Positions 35,539 to 44,706 are shown, counted from the first letter of the stretch. The stretch: 64,000 nt of DNA from Leptolyngbya boryana PCC 6306 (GCF_000353285.1 NZ_KB731325.1:386381-450380); one strand, 5' to 3'. Notes: generated by a model not told the origin, from the letters alone. A program made the numbers and translations.

Positions 35539-36453
35539 ATGCGATCGTCAGAGCCATCTATCCAGCAGATTGACTTTAGCAGCCAGCAGACCTCCGATTT
35601 TCTGCTGCCACATCCTGCGGTGCTCAAGAGTTGTGGCTGGGAGCAGATCCACTTTGAACATCATCACCAACCGCAGTTCGAGACCCCTGAACATCAAGGC
35701 AATTGGCATGTGATTGCGTATTGTCCGTTGATAGAAACAATCCCGCTAGCGTTGAGATCGGGAGAGCGATGGCTGGATGGTCAGTTGAAACGAGAAGCCC
35801 GCAATACGGGAGATATTGCAATGATTCCATCGGGTATTGCTCAGCGATGTAATTGGAGCATTGCAGCCGAGTTTACGATCGTGGCACTTGATCCTGCCTT
35901 ACTCCAGCACATTGGTCAAGATTGGGTGAATCCCGATCGCATTGAACTCATTCCTGCCTTTATGACTCAGCAAGATGCCCTGATCCAAGGGATTGTTTCG
36001 ACACTGAGAGCAGAAGTCGAAGGGAACAAATTCGGAGGACAACTGCTGGTTGATAGTCTCAGAACAACATTAGCAATCCATCTGCTGCGAAATTATTGCA
36101 CAACACAACCCAAGAGTTCTGGTGATACAGATGGATTATCGAAACTGAAACTGAGACAGGTGACGGAATATATTCAGGAGAATTTACATCACGACTTAAA
36201 ACTGATTGAACTAGCTACGATCGCACAAATGAGTCCTTATCATTTCTTACGTCTGTTTAAGCAAACCATGAACATCACGCCGCACCAGTACATTTTGCAG
36301 TGCCGGATTGAGAAAGCGAGCATTCTGTTGCGACAAACCGATTTGAGCATTGCTTTGATCGCAACTCAAGTCGGATTTTGCGATCAAAGCCATCTGACGC
36401 GATGCTTTAAGCGGGTTTTAGGTGTGACTCCGAAACAAGTGCAGCAAGTCTAA
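35539..36453 (+). CDS. AraC-family transcriptional regulator
   Basis: ATG at 35539 gives 304 aa. The N-terminal part is a cupin-like sensor (HFEHHHQPQFETPEHQGNWH, GDIAMIPSGIAQRCNWS). The C-terminal HTH pair is LKLIELATIAQMSPYHFLRL and LSIALIATQVGFCDQSHLTR with FKRVLGVTPKQVQQV. It is 28 nt after the GST gene, so could be its local activator. The family call is safe; the ligand is unknown. Confidence 0.92.
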   Translation: MRSSEPSIQQIDFSSQQTSDFLLPHPAVLKSCGWEQIHFEHHHQPQFETPEHQGNWHVIAYCPLIETIPLALRSGERWLDGQLKREARNTGDIAMIPSGIAQRCNWSIAAEFTIVALDPALLQHIGQDWVNPDRIELIPAFMTQQDALIQGIVSTLRAEVEGNKFGGQLLVDSLRTTLAIHLLRNYCTTQPKSSGDTDGLSKLKLRQVTEYIQENLHHDLKLIELATIAQMSPYHFLRLFKQTMNITPHQYILQCRIEKASILLRQTDLSIALIATQVGFCDQSHLTRCFKRVLGVTPKQVQQV

Positions 36454-36548
36454 TCGCAAGAATGTCCCAAAGCTCGGCAATATTGTTCTATCGTTCTCCA
36501 CGACAACCTCTCTAAGCTGGGGGCAACGTTGATGAGAGGAGATAGAAC

Positions 36549-36938
36549 ATGACGATTTCACTTTGGGGATTAGTAATTTTCATTTTGTGGACGATTGCGA
36601 TCGTCACTCTATTGCTCGTGGTGAGGATTCGCCATCTTGCTCAGGGCGGCTCCGTCAAAGATTTTGCCACCCCAAACGACGAAAGTCTGCTATGGCGGCT
36701 CTATCGATCGCAAGCGAATTTAGTTGAGAACTTACCGTTGTACCTGGGCGTTGTGTTTCTCCTAACAAGCCGGGAAGTGTTTGGAACTGCAATCGATATT
36801 CTGATTGTGACCTACATGGGATTTCGGATTTTGCACTCGATCATTCATATTGCACGTCTCAATCCAAACTTTCGAGTGCTCTGCCTATCGATTCAGTTTA
36901 TTTGCCTAATTGCTTTAACCACTTTAGCGATTCTCTAG
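36549..36938 (+). CDS. MAPEG-family membrane protein
   Basis: This 129-aa protein has four TM helices and the MAPEG core WRLYRSQANLVENLPLYLGV with the Arg/Asn/Glu positions of the glutathione site, then GFRILHSIIHIA and NPNFRVLCLSIQ. MAPEG proteins are membrane glutathione transferases or peroxidases. Placement two genes from a soluble GST fits a detoxification role. Confidence 0.9.
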   Translation: MTISLWGLVIFILWTIAIVTLLLVVRIRHLAQGGSVKDFATPNDESLLWRLYRSQANLVENLPLYLGVVFLLTSREVFGTAIDILIVTYMGFRILHSIIHIARLNPNFRVLCLSIQFICLIALTTLAIL

Positions 36939-37182
36939 ATGGGATATACGGAACGCAGAAATTCTGAGCGATTTAGAGTTTGATGTGCTTGAATTGAAGC
37001 GTTGACGGAATGAATGAGTGATGAAGCCTGAAGTGATGACTACGGTGATTGCCTTTCAAAGCTAGGTGGAGGGATAAATGTTTATCACCTGCGATCGCCA
37101 AAACAAATTGCACAATTTGTAGATGAACTAGGCAGTCATTGTCTACCAACATACGATCCAACTTCCGATGAGGAGAACGACC

Positions 37183-37560
37183 ATGATTGAAATCATTGAA
37201 GCTCAAATTACTGAGATTGAAGAACGGCTCAGGCAGGCAATGCTCACCTCGGATGTGCGCGTCTTAAATGAACTTCTTGCTCCAGACATCATCATTATCA
37301 GTCATCGGGGAGAATTGTTGAAGAAGCAAGACGATCTGGCTGCCCACGAATCAGGAGCGTTTCAGTTCCATGATTTGAATCCGTCTGAGCGCCAGATTCA
37401 AATCTGTGGAGAAGTCGCGATCGTGTCTGTCCGAATGCAAATTGTCGGGAGCTACCAAGGTAGTGCTGCTAATGGTGATTTTCGATTTACTCGTGTTTGG
37501 GCACACACTGAGCCGGAGATTTGGCAGATTGTTGCGGCTCATATTAGTCAAGTCGCTTGA
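37183..37560 (+). CDS. DUF4440/NTF2-like protein
   Basis: ATG at 37183 (MIEIIEAQITEIEERLRQAM) has GAGGAG about 9 nt upstream; 125 aa. LNELLAPDIIIISHRGELLK, VAIVSVRMQIVGSY and FRFTRVWAHTEPEIWQIVAA match the DUF4440 pattern. Ligand-binding or enzymatic role unknown. Followed closely by a membrane-protein gene. Confidence 0.85.
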   Translation: MIEIIEAQITEIEERLRQAMLTSDVRVLNELLAPDIIIISHRGELLKKQDDLAAHESGAFQFHDLNPSERQIQICGEVAIVSVRMQIVGSYQGSAANGDFRFTRVWAHTEPEIWQIVAAHISQVA

Positions 37561-37578
37561 AGAACAGAGGACAGTCCA

Positions 37579-38115
37579 ATGTCTAGTACTACGCTGATTC
37601 GGTTAGGCGGACTCGCAGCAGTCCTTGCAGGCATCCTTCGCGCAGTCAACTCGTTTGTCCCCGCTGATGCTTCTAGTGGTACAGTTGCAATGCTTTACCT
37701 CCTGACAGATCTCTTCATCTTATTTGGAATCTTTGGCATGTATGGATTTCAGCATCAAGAGTCTGGACTATGGGGATTTTTCGGATTTCTACTTGCAACC
37801 ATTGGCATTGTGATCATCCGTACAGGAACCCTAGCCGGAGTCAGTCTGTACTCGATCGGAGCATTGACATTCTCTGTGGGTCTGAGTTTATTTGCAGTTG
37901 GCTCTTGGCGAGCCAGAAAGCTACCCAAGTGGGTTTCTAGCTTCTGGCTAATCTCCGTAGTAGTAGGGATCGTCGGCTATTTTGCGGCAGGTTTCAGCCT
38001 ATTGTTTGCCATCTCTGGAGTCATCTTCGGAATTGCTTTTGCTGGAGCAGGTTTCAAGATTAGGTCAGTAATGGGTGGGTATAAGAACTCGAATTGGAAA
38101 TCTTGCGATGACTGA
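37579..38115 (+). CDS. Multi-pass hypothetical membrane protein
   Basis: This 178-aa protein has five or six hydrophobic segments (LGGLAAVLAGILRAVNSFV, MLYLLTDLFILFGIFGMYGF, GFFGFLLATIGIVIIRTGTL, IGALTFSVGLSLFAVGSW, FWLISVVVGIVGYFAAGFS, LLFAISGVIFGIAFAGAGF). No named family is certain. It overlaps the methyltransferase start by 8 nt and is 18 nt after the NTF2-like gene. Confidence 0.75.
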   Translation: MSSTTLIRLGGLAAVLAGILRAVNSFVPADASSGTVAMLYLLTDLFILFGIFGMYGFQHQESGLWGFFGFLLATIGIVIIRTGTLAGVSLYSIGALTFSVGLSLFAVGSWRARKLPKWVSSFWLISVVVGIVGYFAAGFSLLFAISGVIFGIAFAGAGFKIRSVMGGYKNSNWKSCDD

Positions 38116-38851
38116 TTTTTATGATCAACTTGCGCCCTTTTATCACATTATCTATGGCGATTGGGAAGCTGCAATCTCACTTCAAGCGGCTCAGCTATCC
38201 CAAATCATTCGATCGCACTGGAGCGAAGCACACACCCTTTTAGATGTTTCCTGTGGTATTGGAACGCAGACACTCGGATTAGCGGCGCAAGGATATCGGG
38301 TAACTGCTTCTGACCTTTCTGTTCAGGAGATCGATCGCGCTCAGCAAGAAGCCAAAGCCCGTCATTTAGACATTCGTTTTTCGGTTTGCGACATGCGGAC
38401 TGCTTACGATCGTCATCAAGCTCAATTTGATGTGGTACTGTCGTGCGATAATTCGATTCCTCATTTGCTTAGCGATGCGGAGATTCTCACTGCGCTTGGT
38501 CAAATGTATCGGTGTACCCGTCCGGGTGGCGGTTGCCTACTCACGATTCGGGATTACGACAAAGAACCACGAGGCACAGGAATTGTCAAACCTTATGGGA
38601 TTCGTGAAGCCGCAGGGAAACGCTATTTGGTGTTTCAAGTGTGGGATTTTGTCGATGAGGTTTACGATTTGTCCCTGTATTTCGTAGAGGATGATCAACA
38701 GAGTGATCGTGCGACGACAACGGTGATGAGATCGCGCTACTATGCGGTGAGTCCAACCCACTTGATGCAGTTGATGGCACAAGTTGGCTATCGTTCAGTG
38801 ACTCGGTTGGATGATCAGTTCTTTCAGCCCGTCTTGATTGGAACCCGATGA
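38108..38851 (+). CDS. Class I SAM-dependent methyltransferase
   Basis: ATG at 38108 overlaps the preceding stop (translational coupling); 247 aa. Motif I is LLDVSCGIGTQTLGLAAQGY, motif II VTASDLSVQEIDRAQQEA, motif IV QFDVVLSCDNSIPHLL and RPGGGCLLTIRDYDKE. The N-terminus FYDQLAPFYHIIYGDWEAAI is of the glycine/sarcosine methyltransferase-like type. Substrate unknown. Confidence 0.9.
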   Translation: MTDFYDQLAPFYHIIYGDWEAAISLQAAQLSQIIRSHWSEAHTLLDVSCGIGTQTLGLAAQGYRVTASDLSVQEIDRAQQEAKARHLDIRFSVCDMRTAYDRHQAQFDVVLSCDNSIPHLLSDAEILTALGQMYRCTRPGGGCLLTIRDYDKEPRGTGIVKPYGIREAAGKRYLVFQVWDFVDEVYDLSLYFVEDDQQSDRATTTVMRSRYYAVSPTHLMQLMAQVGYRSVTRLDDQFFQPVLIGTR

Positions 38852-39050
38852 ATTGCACAACAGGAACGCCGCAGGGATTAACAGAGCAAGACTGAGGTGG
38901 AGGAGTTTGAGGGCGGGCAGGAGGGCTTCAGAAGCTCGTGTGTCAGCTTTAGCAGGTCGAGGGTGAGCTTCAGAAGAGGAGCGGGGGTATTGCTTGTGTT
39001 ATTGAGTGAGAAACTATTCTCAAAAGCATTATCCAGGGAGAACATTCTGT

Positions 39051-39506
39051 ATGTCCAAGCCCAACCTCGAAGTAACGCTGCGTGAGATTACTAAGGAAAA
39101 CTGGCGTGATATCATCCGCTTAAAAGTAGCCCCACACCAAGAGCAGTTCGTGGCATCCAACGCCGTGTCTATCGCAGAAGCGCATTTCAATCCAGAGGTT
39201 GCTTGGTTCCGTGCAATCTACGCTGGTGATGTGCCAGTCGGTTTTTTGATGTTGGAAGACGACGTAGCGCAACAAGAGTACTTTCTGTGGCGCTTTATGA
39301 TCGGTGAGCAATATCAGGGGCATGGGTACGGGCGAAAGGCGCTAGAGTTGTTCTTCGCATATGTCAAGACGCGCCCTGGAGCAGATGCGGTCGAAACAAG
39401 TTGTGTGCTAGCTAAAGGGGGTCCCGGTCCGTTCTACGAGAAGATGGGTTTTGTTTACACCGGAAAAGAAGAGAACGGCGAACTTGTGATGCGACGTGAA
39501 TTGTGA
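39051..39506 (+). CDS. GNAT-family N-acetyltransferase
   Basis: ATG at 39051 (MSKPNLEVTLREITKENWRD); 151 aa. VGFLMLEDD, LWRFMIGEQYQGHGYGRKAL (acetyl-CoA loop QGHGYG) and GPFYEKMGFVYTGKEENGEL define a GNAT of the spermidine-acetyltransferase-like (BltD/PaiA) kind. Acetylates a small amine; which one is not readable. Confidence 0.9.
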   Translation: MSKPNLEVTLREITKENWRDIIRLKVAPHQEQFVASNAVSIAEAHFNPEVAWFRAIYAGDVPVGFLMLEDDVAQQEYFLWRFMIGEQYQGHGYGRKALELFFAYVKTRPGADAVETSCVLAKGGPGPFYEKMGFVYTGKEENGELVMRREL

Positions 39507-39895
39507 TCTAGAAATGATAGATGGGTCGCGATCCGCCCAGCAATTCAAATACAGGCGGACGATCAAACATCCGCTGATTCTAAGTTCGAGGTTATTTTCC
39601 GCCTTTCAAAGATCGAAACAATTGTTGATCCAACAACCGCAGAAGCAGAAAACGCAGAGCATCTTTTAGCGGCTTGGATTGCATAGCTAGGGCGCACTTT
39701 ACCCAATGATTTTAGAGAGGTAGGGATAGTTCCCTGCATCTCAACTTAGTCTAGTGTTTCATTCGTTCAGCCCGATTGAAGGCATTACCTGCTTCCAAAA
39801 GAGTGATATCCGCATAAATTCCGCAGGTGAATCGTCTATAAAAATATCGCCTTTCGATACATCAAACCATTCTGAAATTTCTAAGGAGTCGAACA
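39507..39895. other. Intergenic region with a possible gene remnant
   Basis: 389 nt. A frame open from the GNAT stop to 39686 reads ADSKFEVIFRLSKIETIVDP and AENAEHLLAAWIA but has no start codon; it could be a 3' remnant. Otherwise only the ribosome binding site of the 62-aa gene (AAGGAG) is evident. Confidence 0.3.
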
Positions 39896-40084
39896 ATGAA
39901 AACTTTAACGATCGAACCCAAGGTTGCGAACAATCAACAATCTACTTCTCTGTTCTCGCGTTTAGCGCAGAGCGCAACTCCGAAGGAACCGCGGGGACTA
40001 ACCGCAAAGTGGATCACCGTCGATGGTAAGTTAGTGTGTAACTGGGTTCCGGCTGAGCGTCAGGAGAAGAATTGTGAGGAATGA
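39896..40084 (+). CDS. Small protein (62 aa)
   Basis: TAAGGAGTCGAACA precedes the ATG. The product has SLFSRLAQSATPKEPRG, then AKWITVDGKLVCNWVPAER. Basic, no known family. Its middle is encoded by a copy of a short repeat (39958-39990); a second, degenerate copy of the segment lies 170 nt downstream ([17 protein letters not shown]). Confidence 0.6.
   Translation: MKTLTIEPKVANNQQSTSLFSRLAQSATPKEPRGLTAKWITVDGKLVCNWVPAERQEKNCEE
39958..39990. repeat. Short interspersed repeat, copy 2
   Basis: GCGTTTAGCGCAGAGCGCAA followed by CTCCGAAGGAACC, inside the 62-aa gene. Confidence 0.55.
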
Positions 40085-40130
40085 TCATTATGCTCTCAAG
40101 CTAATGTTGAATGCATTCCTCACATCCCTT

Positions 40131-40165
40131 GCGATTAGCGCAGAATGCCACTCCAAAAGAACCGC
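40131..40165. repeat. Short interspersed repeat, copy 3
   Basis: GCGATTAGCGCAGAATGCCA followed by CTCCAAAAGAACC; non-coding, next to the rsgA stop. In one frame it reads AQNATPKEPQAK, parallel to the 62-aa protein. Confidence 0.55.
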
Positions 40166-40181
40166 AGGCTAAACCCAAACT

Positions 40182-41225
40182 CTACCGTTGAAGTTTAGGA
40201 TTCTTCCGCATCGCTTTATGGATCTTCTTCCACCGCTCCTTCTCGGCTAGATTAGCTCGTTGATCCTGTTTGCGATTGATATGCTGAAGTTCTCGCTGCA
40301 ACTTCTGATAGCTCAGAAATCGACTTGTGTTCAATTGTCTGGTTGCGATCGCGCTTTGCACCGCACAACCTGGTTCCTGTTCATGTTGGCAATCCCGAAA
40401 CCGACAGTGCTGCGCGAATGCTTCCACATCTGCAAACGTTTCGGGTAATGCTTCCGCACCTGACCAAAGTTGCAGTTCCCGCATTCCGGGTGTATCGATA
40501 ATCAATGCACCAGAAGCTAAGGAAATTAGCTGCCGATGCGTTGTGGTATGTTTACCGCGATCGTCTCCTAGTCGAACGGATTGGACGACTTGAACTGACT
40601 CACCTTTGAGTTGATTCGTAATCGTCGATTTACCAACACCTGATGAGCCTAGTAACGCGATCGTTTTTCCCAGTTGAAGATAAGGCTGAAGAACCTTAAT
40701 CTCTTGTGCTGCACTTAAGGCAATAACAGGGACACCGAGAGCGATCTCTTCTACTTCAGCAATGCGACATTCAAGATCGAGGCAGAGATCTGCTTTGTTT
40801 AAGACAATCACAGGCATTGCACCGCTTTCCCAAACTAAGACGAGATAGCGTTCAATCCGTCTGAGATTGAAGTCCCCATCTAATCCAGAAACGAGAAAAA
40901 CTGTATCTACATTCGTTGCAATGACCTGTTCCTCAGTCGTGCCGCCTGCTATTTTACGAGAAAATTTGCTCAGCCTTGGCAACACGGCATGAATTGTGGT
41001 CTTGTGAATTGCAACCCAATCGCCAACGGCTGGGAAATCTTGAATTCCAGTCGCTTGGTGGCGGAATTTACCTGTGACTTCTGCAAATTGTTCGCCTTGC
41101 CCGGTGTAGAGGAGATAGCGATCGCGATATTCCACCGCAACCCGACCTGCAACGAATCCTTGCTGGCGATAGGGAATGAAACTGGAAGCGATCGTATCGT
41201 TCCAGCCCAATTGTTCTAAATTCAT
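40182..41225 (-). CDS. rsgA: RsgA-type circularly permuted GTPase
   Basis: ATG at 41225 ([16 protein letters not shown]); 347 aa. After an OB-fold (VGDWVAIH) the permuted GTPase follows with G4 VLNKADLC before G1 [17 protein letters not shown]3 [13 protein letters not shown] and a C-terminal zinc-binding part [16 protein letters not shown]. RsgA matures the 30S ribosomal subunit. The N-terminus (Leu-Gln-x-LGWN) is that of the shorter RsgA paralogues found in many genomes, so this may be a second copy rather than the housekeeping one; on an accessory element it would be supplementary. Confidence 0.92.
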   Translation of the reverse strand: MNLEQLGWNDTIASSFIPYRQQGFVAGRVAVEYRDRYLLYTGQGEQFAEVTGKFRHQATGIQDFPAVGDWVAIHKTTIHAVLPRLSKFSRKIAGGTTEEQVIATNVDTVFLVSGLDGDFNLRRIERYLVLVWESGAMPVIVLNKADLCLDLECRIAEVEEIALGVPVIALSAAQEIKVLQPYLQLGKTIALLGSSGVGKSTITNQLKGESVQVVQSVRLGDDRGKHTTTHRQLISLASGALIIDTPGMRELQLWSGAEALPETFADVEAFAQHCRFRDCQHEQEPGCAVQSAIATRQLNTSRFLSYQKLQRELQHINRKQDQRANLAEKERWKKIHKAMRKNPKLQR

Positions 41226-41280
41226 GAGTGTTTTTTGCTGTGATGACAACTTGTGGATAGCAAGGTTCACAGCCGGGAGG

Positions 41281-41367
41281 TTAGCCCTGGATCGTGCAGG
41301 AGAAAACGAGACCCTCTGTGCCTTGCGGTTGAAGCATTGAAGTGATTTCGGCAAAGAATACAGTCAT
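41281..41367 (-). CDS. Possible 28-aa peptide upstream of rsgA
   Basis: AAGGAGGTGGACG precedes an ATG at 41367, a full-length ribosome binding site. The frame reads [19 protein letters not shown] and LVFSCTIQG, then TAA. It could be a leader peptide, a microprotein or a truncated gene. No homologue known to me. Confidence 0.4.
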   Translation of the reverse strand: MTVFFAEITSMLQPQGTEGLVFSCTIQG

Positions 41368-41472
41368 CGTCCACCTCCTTGTAGAAAAGCAACGTAGAGT
41401 GATAACACGTCTAAGGTAGCGGATTCCTGATCATCTGCAACCTGTTGTTCTGTAACATTTTATTTCTGGATC

Positions 41473-42294
41473 ATGAACAAAGAAACAGCACTCGCACGAA
41501 CAGAAGCGGTTTTTAATACGGCTTCAGATTATTTTGATGCGCCAGCATTGTCGTTCTGGAATCGGTTTGGACAACGGACGATCGATCAACTCGCTTTGAA
41601 TTCTGGCGATCGCGTTTTAGATGTTTGTTGTGATTCTGGTGCATCTGCGATTCCAGCCGCCATCTGTGTCGGTTCGACTGGACAAGTTCTCGCGGTTGAT
41701 CTTGCTGAATCCCTGCTCCAACTCGGTCGTCAGAAAGCTCGACAGCAAGGACTGAACCATATTGAGTTTCGGGCTGGGGATTTTGAATCACTGGGGTTGC
41801 CGGATGAGAGCTTTGATGCGATCGTCTGTGTGTTCGGCATCTTCTTTGTTCCAGATATGGTCGCTGCGGTGCGGGAACTATTGCGGATGCTGCGTCCTGG
41901 TGGCAAGCTGGCGATTACCTCTTGGGGCAAGAACGTATTTGAACCTGCGAATCGAGTCTTCTGGGATGCGATTCGTGCGGAGCGTCCTGATTTAGTCAAG
42001 CAATTCACCCCGTGGGATCGAATTCGAGAACCTGATGCACTCAAAGCGCTGCTAGAAGCGGGAGGAGCAACTCAAGTCGAGGTGTTTGCAGAAGCCGGAA
42101 CCCACACACTGGATACGCCGGAAGATTGGTGGACGATGTGTTTGGGCGGTGGCTGTCGTGGCACGATCGACCAATTGGATACAGCGGCTCAGCAACGAGT
42201 TCGAGACACAAATTTGCAGTTCCTTCAGCAGCAGCAGATTCAAGCGTTGAATGTCGATGTGTTGTATGCGATTAGCGCAAAGCGCAACTCCTAA
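41473..42294 (+). CDS. Class I SAM-dependent methyltransferase (UbiE-like)
   Basis: This 273-aa protein shows GDRVLDVCCDSGASAIPAA (motif I), GQVLAVDLAESLLQLGRQKA, FDAIVCVFGIFFVPDMVAAV and LRMLRPGGKLAITSWG. It is of the Methyltransf_11/UbiE-like group. The last residues (YAISAKRNS) are encoded by a short interspersed repeat, which probably altered the C-terminus. Confidence 0.9.
   Translation: MNKETALARTEAVFNTASDYFDAPALSFWNRFGQRTIDQLALNSGDRVLDVCCDSGASAIPAAICVGSTGQVLAVDLAESLLQLGRQKARQQGLNHIEFRAGDFESLGLPDESFDAIVCVFGIFFVPDMVAAVRELLRMLRPGGKLAITSWGKNVFEPANRVFWDAIRAERPDLVKQFTPWDRIREPDALKALLEAGGATQVEVFAEAGTHTLDTPEDWWTMCLGGGCRGTIDQLDTAAQQRVRDTNLQFLQQQQIQALNVDVLYAISAKRNS
42268..42293. repeat. Short interspersed repeat, copy 4
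   Basis: GCGATTAGCGCAAAGCGCAA followed by CTCCTAAA; it supplies the stop codon of the methyltransferase gene. Confidence 0.55.
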
Positions 42295-42508
42295 ATCGTT
42301 GCTACCCATTGAGAATCGCGAAAAAAGTTAATCCAGTCGTTGATGTTGTCGAGCAGGTCGCAGAAACTCGCAATCTCAGTCGATATGGAGCAACAGCAAG
42401 AAACTTCTGTACCCTGCTTACGTCGTAGCAACTATCTTCTAAAACCGAGTCGAACTCTTCTAGCTGTTGCTCAATTGTTGATCCGCTTTAACTTTCGAGA
42501 GGTATTTC

Positions 42509-43201
42509 ATGTTACGCCAGATTGTTCCAGCCTCTTTCATTCTACTATCAGCCTGTTCTACCTTCAGTCAATCTTCCGCTCAATCCTCAAATTCTCCCTC
42601 AGCTACTCTCCCTGATATTCAATGCCGAGGTCAAGTGCCAGTTGCATTACAGAAAACCTTTGGTGGGTTACGCTTAGCCCAACCCAGCGACTTTATTCCA
42701 GTCATTCAAAAACTTGAGCAGCAACCAGAGCAACCCAATCGTCCTAAGATTAGCTATACCTGTAGCATCTTTTCCGCTGACTTCAATCAAGACCAGCAGC
42801 AAGATTATGCGGTGCTATTGGTGAATCCTCAAACGCAAACGTCACAGTTCCGCCTAGCGATCAATCAAGGCAATCAAATCTTTAAGAGCGCGATCGTGCG
42901 AGATTACCCCAGACCACCTGCGGGTATCCGTCAACCTGTGTACGTTGCGATGCTACTTAAACGCAGTGGTGAGCAAGGTCCAGCGAATCGTGAGTATTTC
43001 CCTTTGAAGCGGAACACTCCAGAGCGAGAGGCGTTTATTGCTCAATCTGCGATCGAAGTTTGGAGATCGCCCAATGACTATAAATCTGGCACGTCTTCCA
43101 AGTTGTCTGAGATCGAGCGGTTTAATCGAGCCGTAGAATATGGGTCAGAGATCTTTTACTTCTCAAACGGGGAGCTTAAAACGATTGGTGTTGCTGATTA
43201 A
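42509..43201 (+). CDS. Putative lipoprotein
   Basis: This 230-aa protein starts MLRQIVPASFILLSACSTFS, a short signal with lipobox LSAC, so it is probably lipid-anchored. The body has SCIFSADFNQDQQQDYAVLL-type sequence, that is a FG-GAP-like DFNQDQQQDYAVLL element, and later PVYVAMLLKRSG. No enzyme motif. It converges on and overlaps the acetyltransferase gene by 4 nt. Confidence 0.75.
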   Translation: MLRQIVPASFILLSACSTFSQSSAQSSNSPSATLPDIQCRGQVPVALQKTFGGLRLAQPSDFIPVIQKLEQQPEQPNRPKISYTCSIFSADFNQDQQQDYAVLLVNPQTQTSQFRLAINQGNQIFKSAIVRDYPRPPAGIRQPVYVAMLLKRSGEQGPANREYFPLKRNTPEREAFIAQSAIEVWRSPNDYKSGTSSKLSEIERFNRAVEYGSEIFYFSNGELKTIGVAD

Positions 43202-43683
43202 GGCTGTTTAATCGCACCAGCGTCGTTTGTAGGAGCAATGGGCTTGATAAAGGCAACCAGTCGTTCCACTTCTTGAAAGCCGACCTGACGGTGAAAGGCA
43301 TGGCTGGTTGTGTTCTCTAGTAAAGCATCCGAAGCGAGTTCGACACAGCCATGTGCTTGTGCCCATTGCTCCGCATACTGAATCAAGGCTTTGCCAACCC
43401 CTTGTTTTTGATAGTCTGGCTTGACATAAATTCCTTCGACAAAAGCAACGGGGCTTTGAGTCGCACCCGGAACATAGTCAGACCGAAGCGAAAGATTCAT
43501 AAATGCGATCGCACTGCCTGTTTCAGTTTTTACCAAAACCGCTGACTGCCGAGGTGAGTGCAGAATCTCGTTCAGACTCGCTTGCATTTCTTCAACTGAG
43601 TAATCAGTCCAAAGTTCTAATGCCAAGTCGAGCCATTCCTGAAAATCAGCTTGGGCTACTTCGACAATGGATAGGGAGAGCAT
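43198..43683 (-). CDS. AAC(6')-I-like aminoglycoside N-acetyltransferase
   Basis: ATG at 43683 (MLSLSIVEVAQADFQEWLDL); 161 aa. The GNAT core is FVEGIYVKPDYQKQGVGKAL, and GCVELASDALLENTTSHAFH with VGFQEVERLVAFIKPI is the pattern of AAC(6')-I enzymes (also the early LWTDYSVEEMQ). These acetylate the 6'-amine of aminoglycosides. Environmental homologues may have other amine substrates, so resistance is a hypothesis. Confidence 0.85.
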   Translation of the reverse strand: MLSLSIVEVAQADFQEWLDLALELWTDYSVEEMQASLNEILHSPRQSAVLVKTETGSAIAFMNLSLRSDYVPGATQSPVAFVEGIYVKPDYQKQGVGKALIQYAEQWAQAHGCVELASDALLENTTSHAFHRQVGFQEVERLVAFIKPIAPTNDAGAIKQP

Positions 43684-43849
43684 TGCGCTATCTTTTTTCA
43701 TTCGCAATCGGAAGCCTATTTATTTTGATTAGAACACTCACGATCGACAGATTCAATCCAGATTCATCATTCGTTAACTTGCCAATCTTCTCGCTTCAGA
43801 CGATATACAAAACAGTCGTCATTCCCAAAGCGTTGTGTCTCGATAAACC

Positions 43850-44224
43850 TCATTGCGATCGCGGCTCCTTGGAAACGATGCTGGGTAATGCTCGCTGTTC
43901 TCTCGAACTGCCCTGATTCCGAGTGTGCTGAATCAGGTGAATGGCGTACTGCTTGACCTGCTCGATCGATTGTCCCTCCTGTTTTAGTGCGTGTTGAATC
44001 TGCGGGCTGACTGCTAGCAGATCAAAAACTTGCTGTTTGTTCAGTCCTTGCTGAAAAGCTAACTGCACGATCGATTGATCGAGCTTTTTAGCATCCGGCT
44101 TGCCACCATACTCGTGATGCAATTCTTCGGTTGTAAGGGTTGCTCGACCTGTCACCTGTCGAGCAAGACCTAAATAAGCGAGTCGATACACGCTTGCATC
44201 AATTGGGGAGCGCGATTCAGCCAT
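43850..44224 (-). CDS. Hypothetical protein of the partition operon (124 aa)
   Basis: Helical protein (YRLAYLGLARQVTGRATLTT, QSIVQLAFQQGLNKQQVFDL, HALKQEGQSIEQVKQYAIHL). Third gene after the actin-like gene and the 146-aa gene, 27 nt downstream. No family recognised; plasmid-maintenance accessory is inferred from position. Confidence 0.65.
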   Translation of the reverse strand: MAESRSPIDASVYRLAYLGLARQVTGRATLTTEELHHEYGGKPDAKKLDQSIVQLAFQQGLNKQQVFDLLAVSPQIQHALKQEGQSIEQVKQYAIHLIQHTRNQGSSREQRALPSIVSKEPRSQ

Positions 44225-44251
44225 ATTTCTATCTCCAGTAGGAGATCACAA

Positions 44252-44692
44252 TTATGAGCGCAACATATTCATAAATGCACTGTCATCATAGTCAAAGAAT
44301 TCAGGCGAGTTCAAAACTGGGACTTCTGGTTCTGGTGTGTCTCGACTATCAGGAAGATTTGAAATTACTGTTGCTGTCGCACTTCCCGTGTGAGGAGATT
44401 GATTCATAAATTGAGGCGTGACTTCAAATCGTTCACTGATCAGCAACATCTGAGCATATAGCTGTGCTAAACAGTCAAGTGCTACTTCTTTAAGATCGGC
44501 TTCAGAAAACTTTTCTGTCTCTCGGTAAGCGAAGGGGAGCCAGAACGATCGCAGTGATCGATTCACTAGCTCCCGCGATCCCAGCTTGGAACTGTTCAGA
44601 ATATAGTGGTACAGCAATTCCCACTCTGAGTCTTCAACTGCCGAGAGCCGCAAGACTGTTTTTCTTTTACTAACCTTGGATTCTGTTGTCAT
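44252..44692 (-). CDS. Candidate ParR-like adaptor (146 aa)
   Basis: Basic N-terminus (MTTESKVSKRKTVLRLSAVE) followed by a helical region (ELLYHYILNSSKLGSRELVN, LKEVALDCLAQLYAQML) and an acidic, disordered tail ending FDYDDSAFMNMLRS. It lies 14 nt downstream of the actin-like ATPase gene, where ParR adaptors are encoded. An RHH DNA-binding N-domain plus acidic C-terminal actin-binding tail would fit ParR, but the similarity is only in layout. Confidence 0.6.
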   Translation of the reverse strand: MTTESKVSKRKTVLRLSAVEDSEWELLYHYILNSSKLGSRELVNRSLRSFWLPFAYRETEKFSEADLKEVALDCLAQLYAQMLLISERFEVTPQFMNQSPHTGSATATVISNLPDSRDTPEPEVPVLNSPEFFDYDDSAFMNMLRS

Positions 44693-44706
44693 TTCACTGG
44701 ATGTAT

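Noticed and set aside
36973..37170. Possible gene between the MAPEG and DUF4440 genes
   Set aside because: Frames on both strands are short, start-less or low-quality; treated as non-coding.
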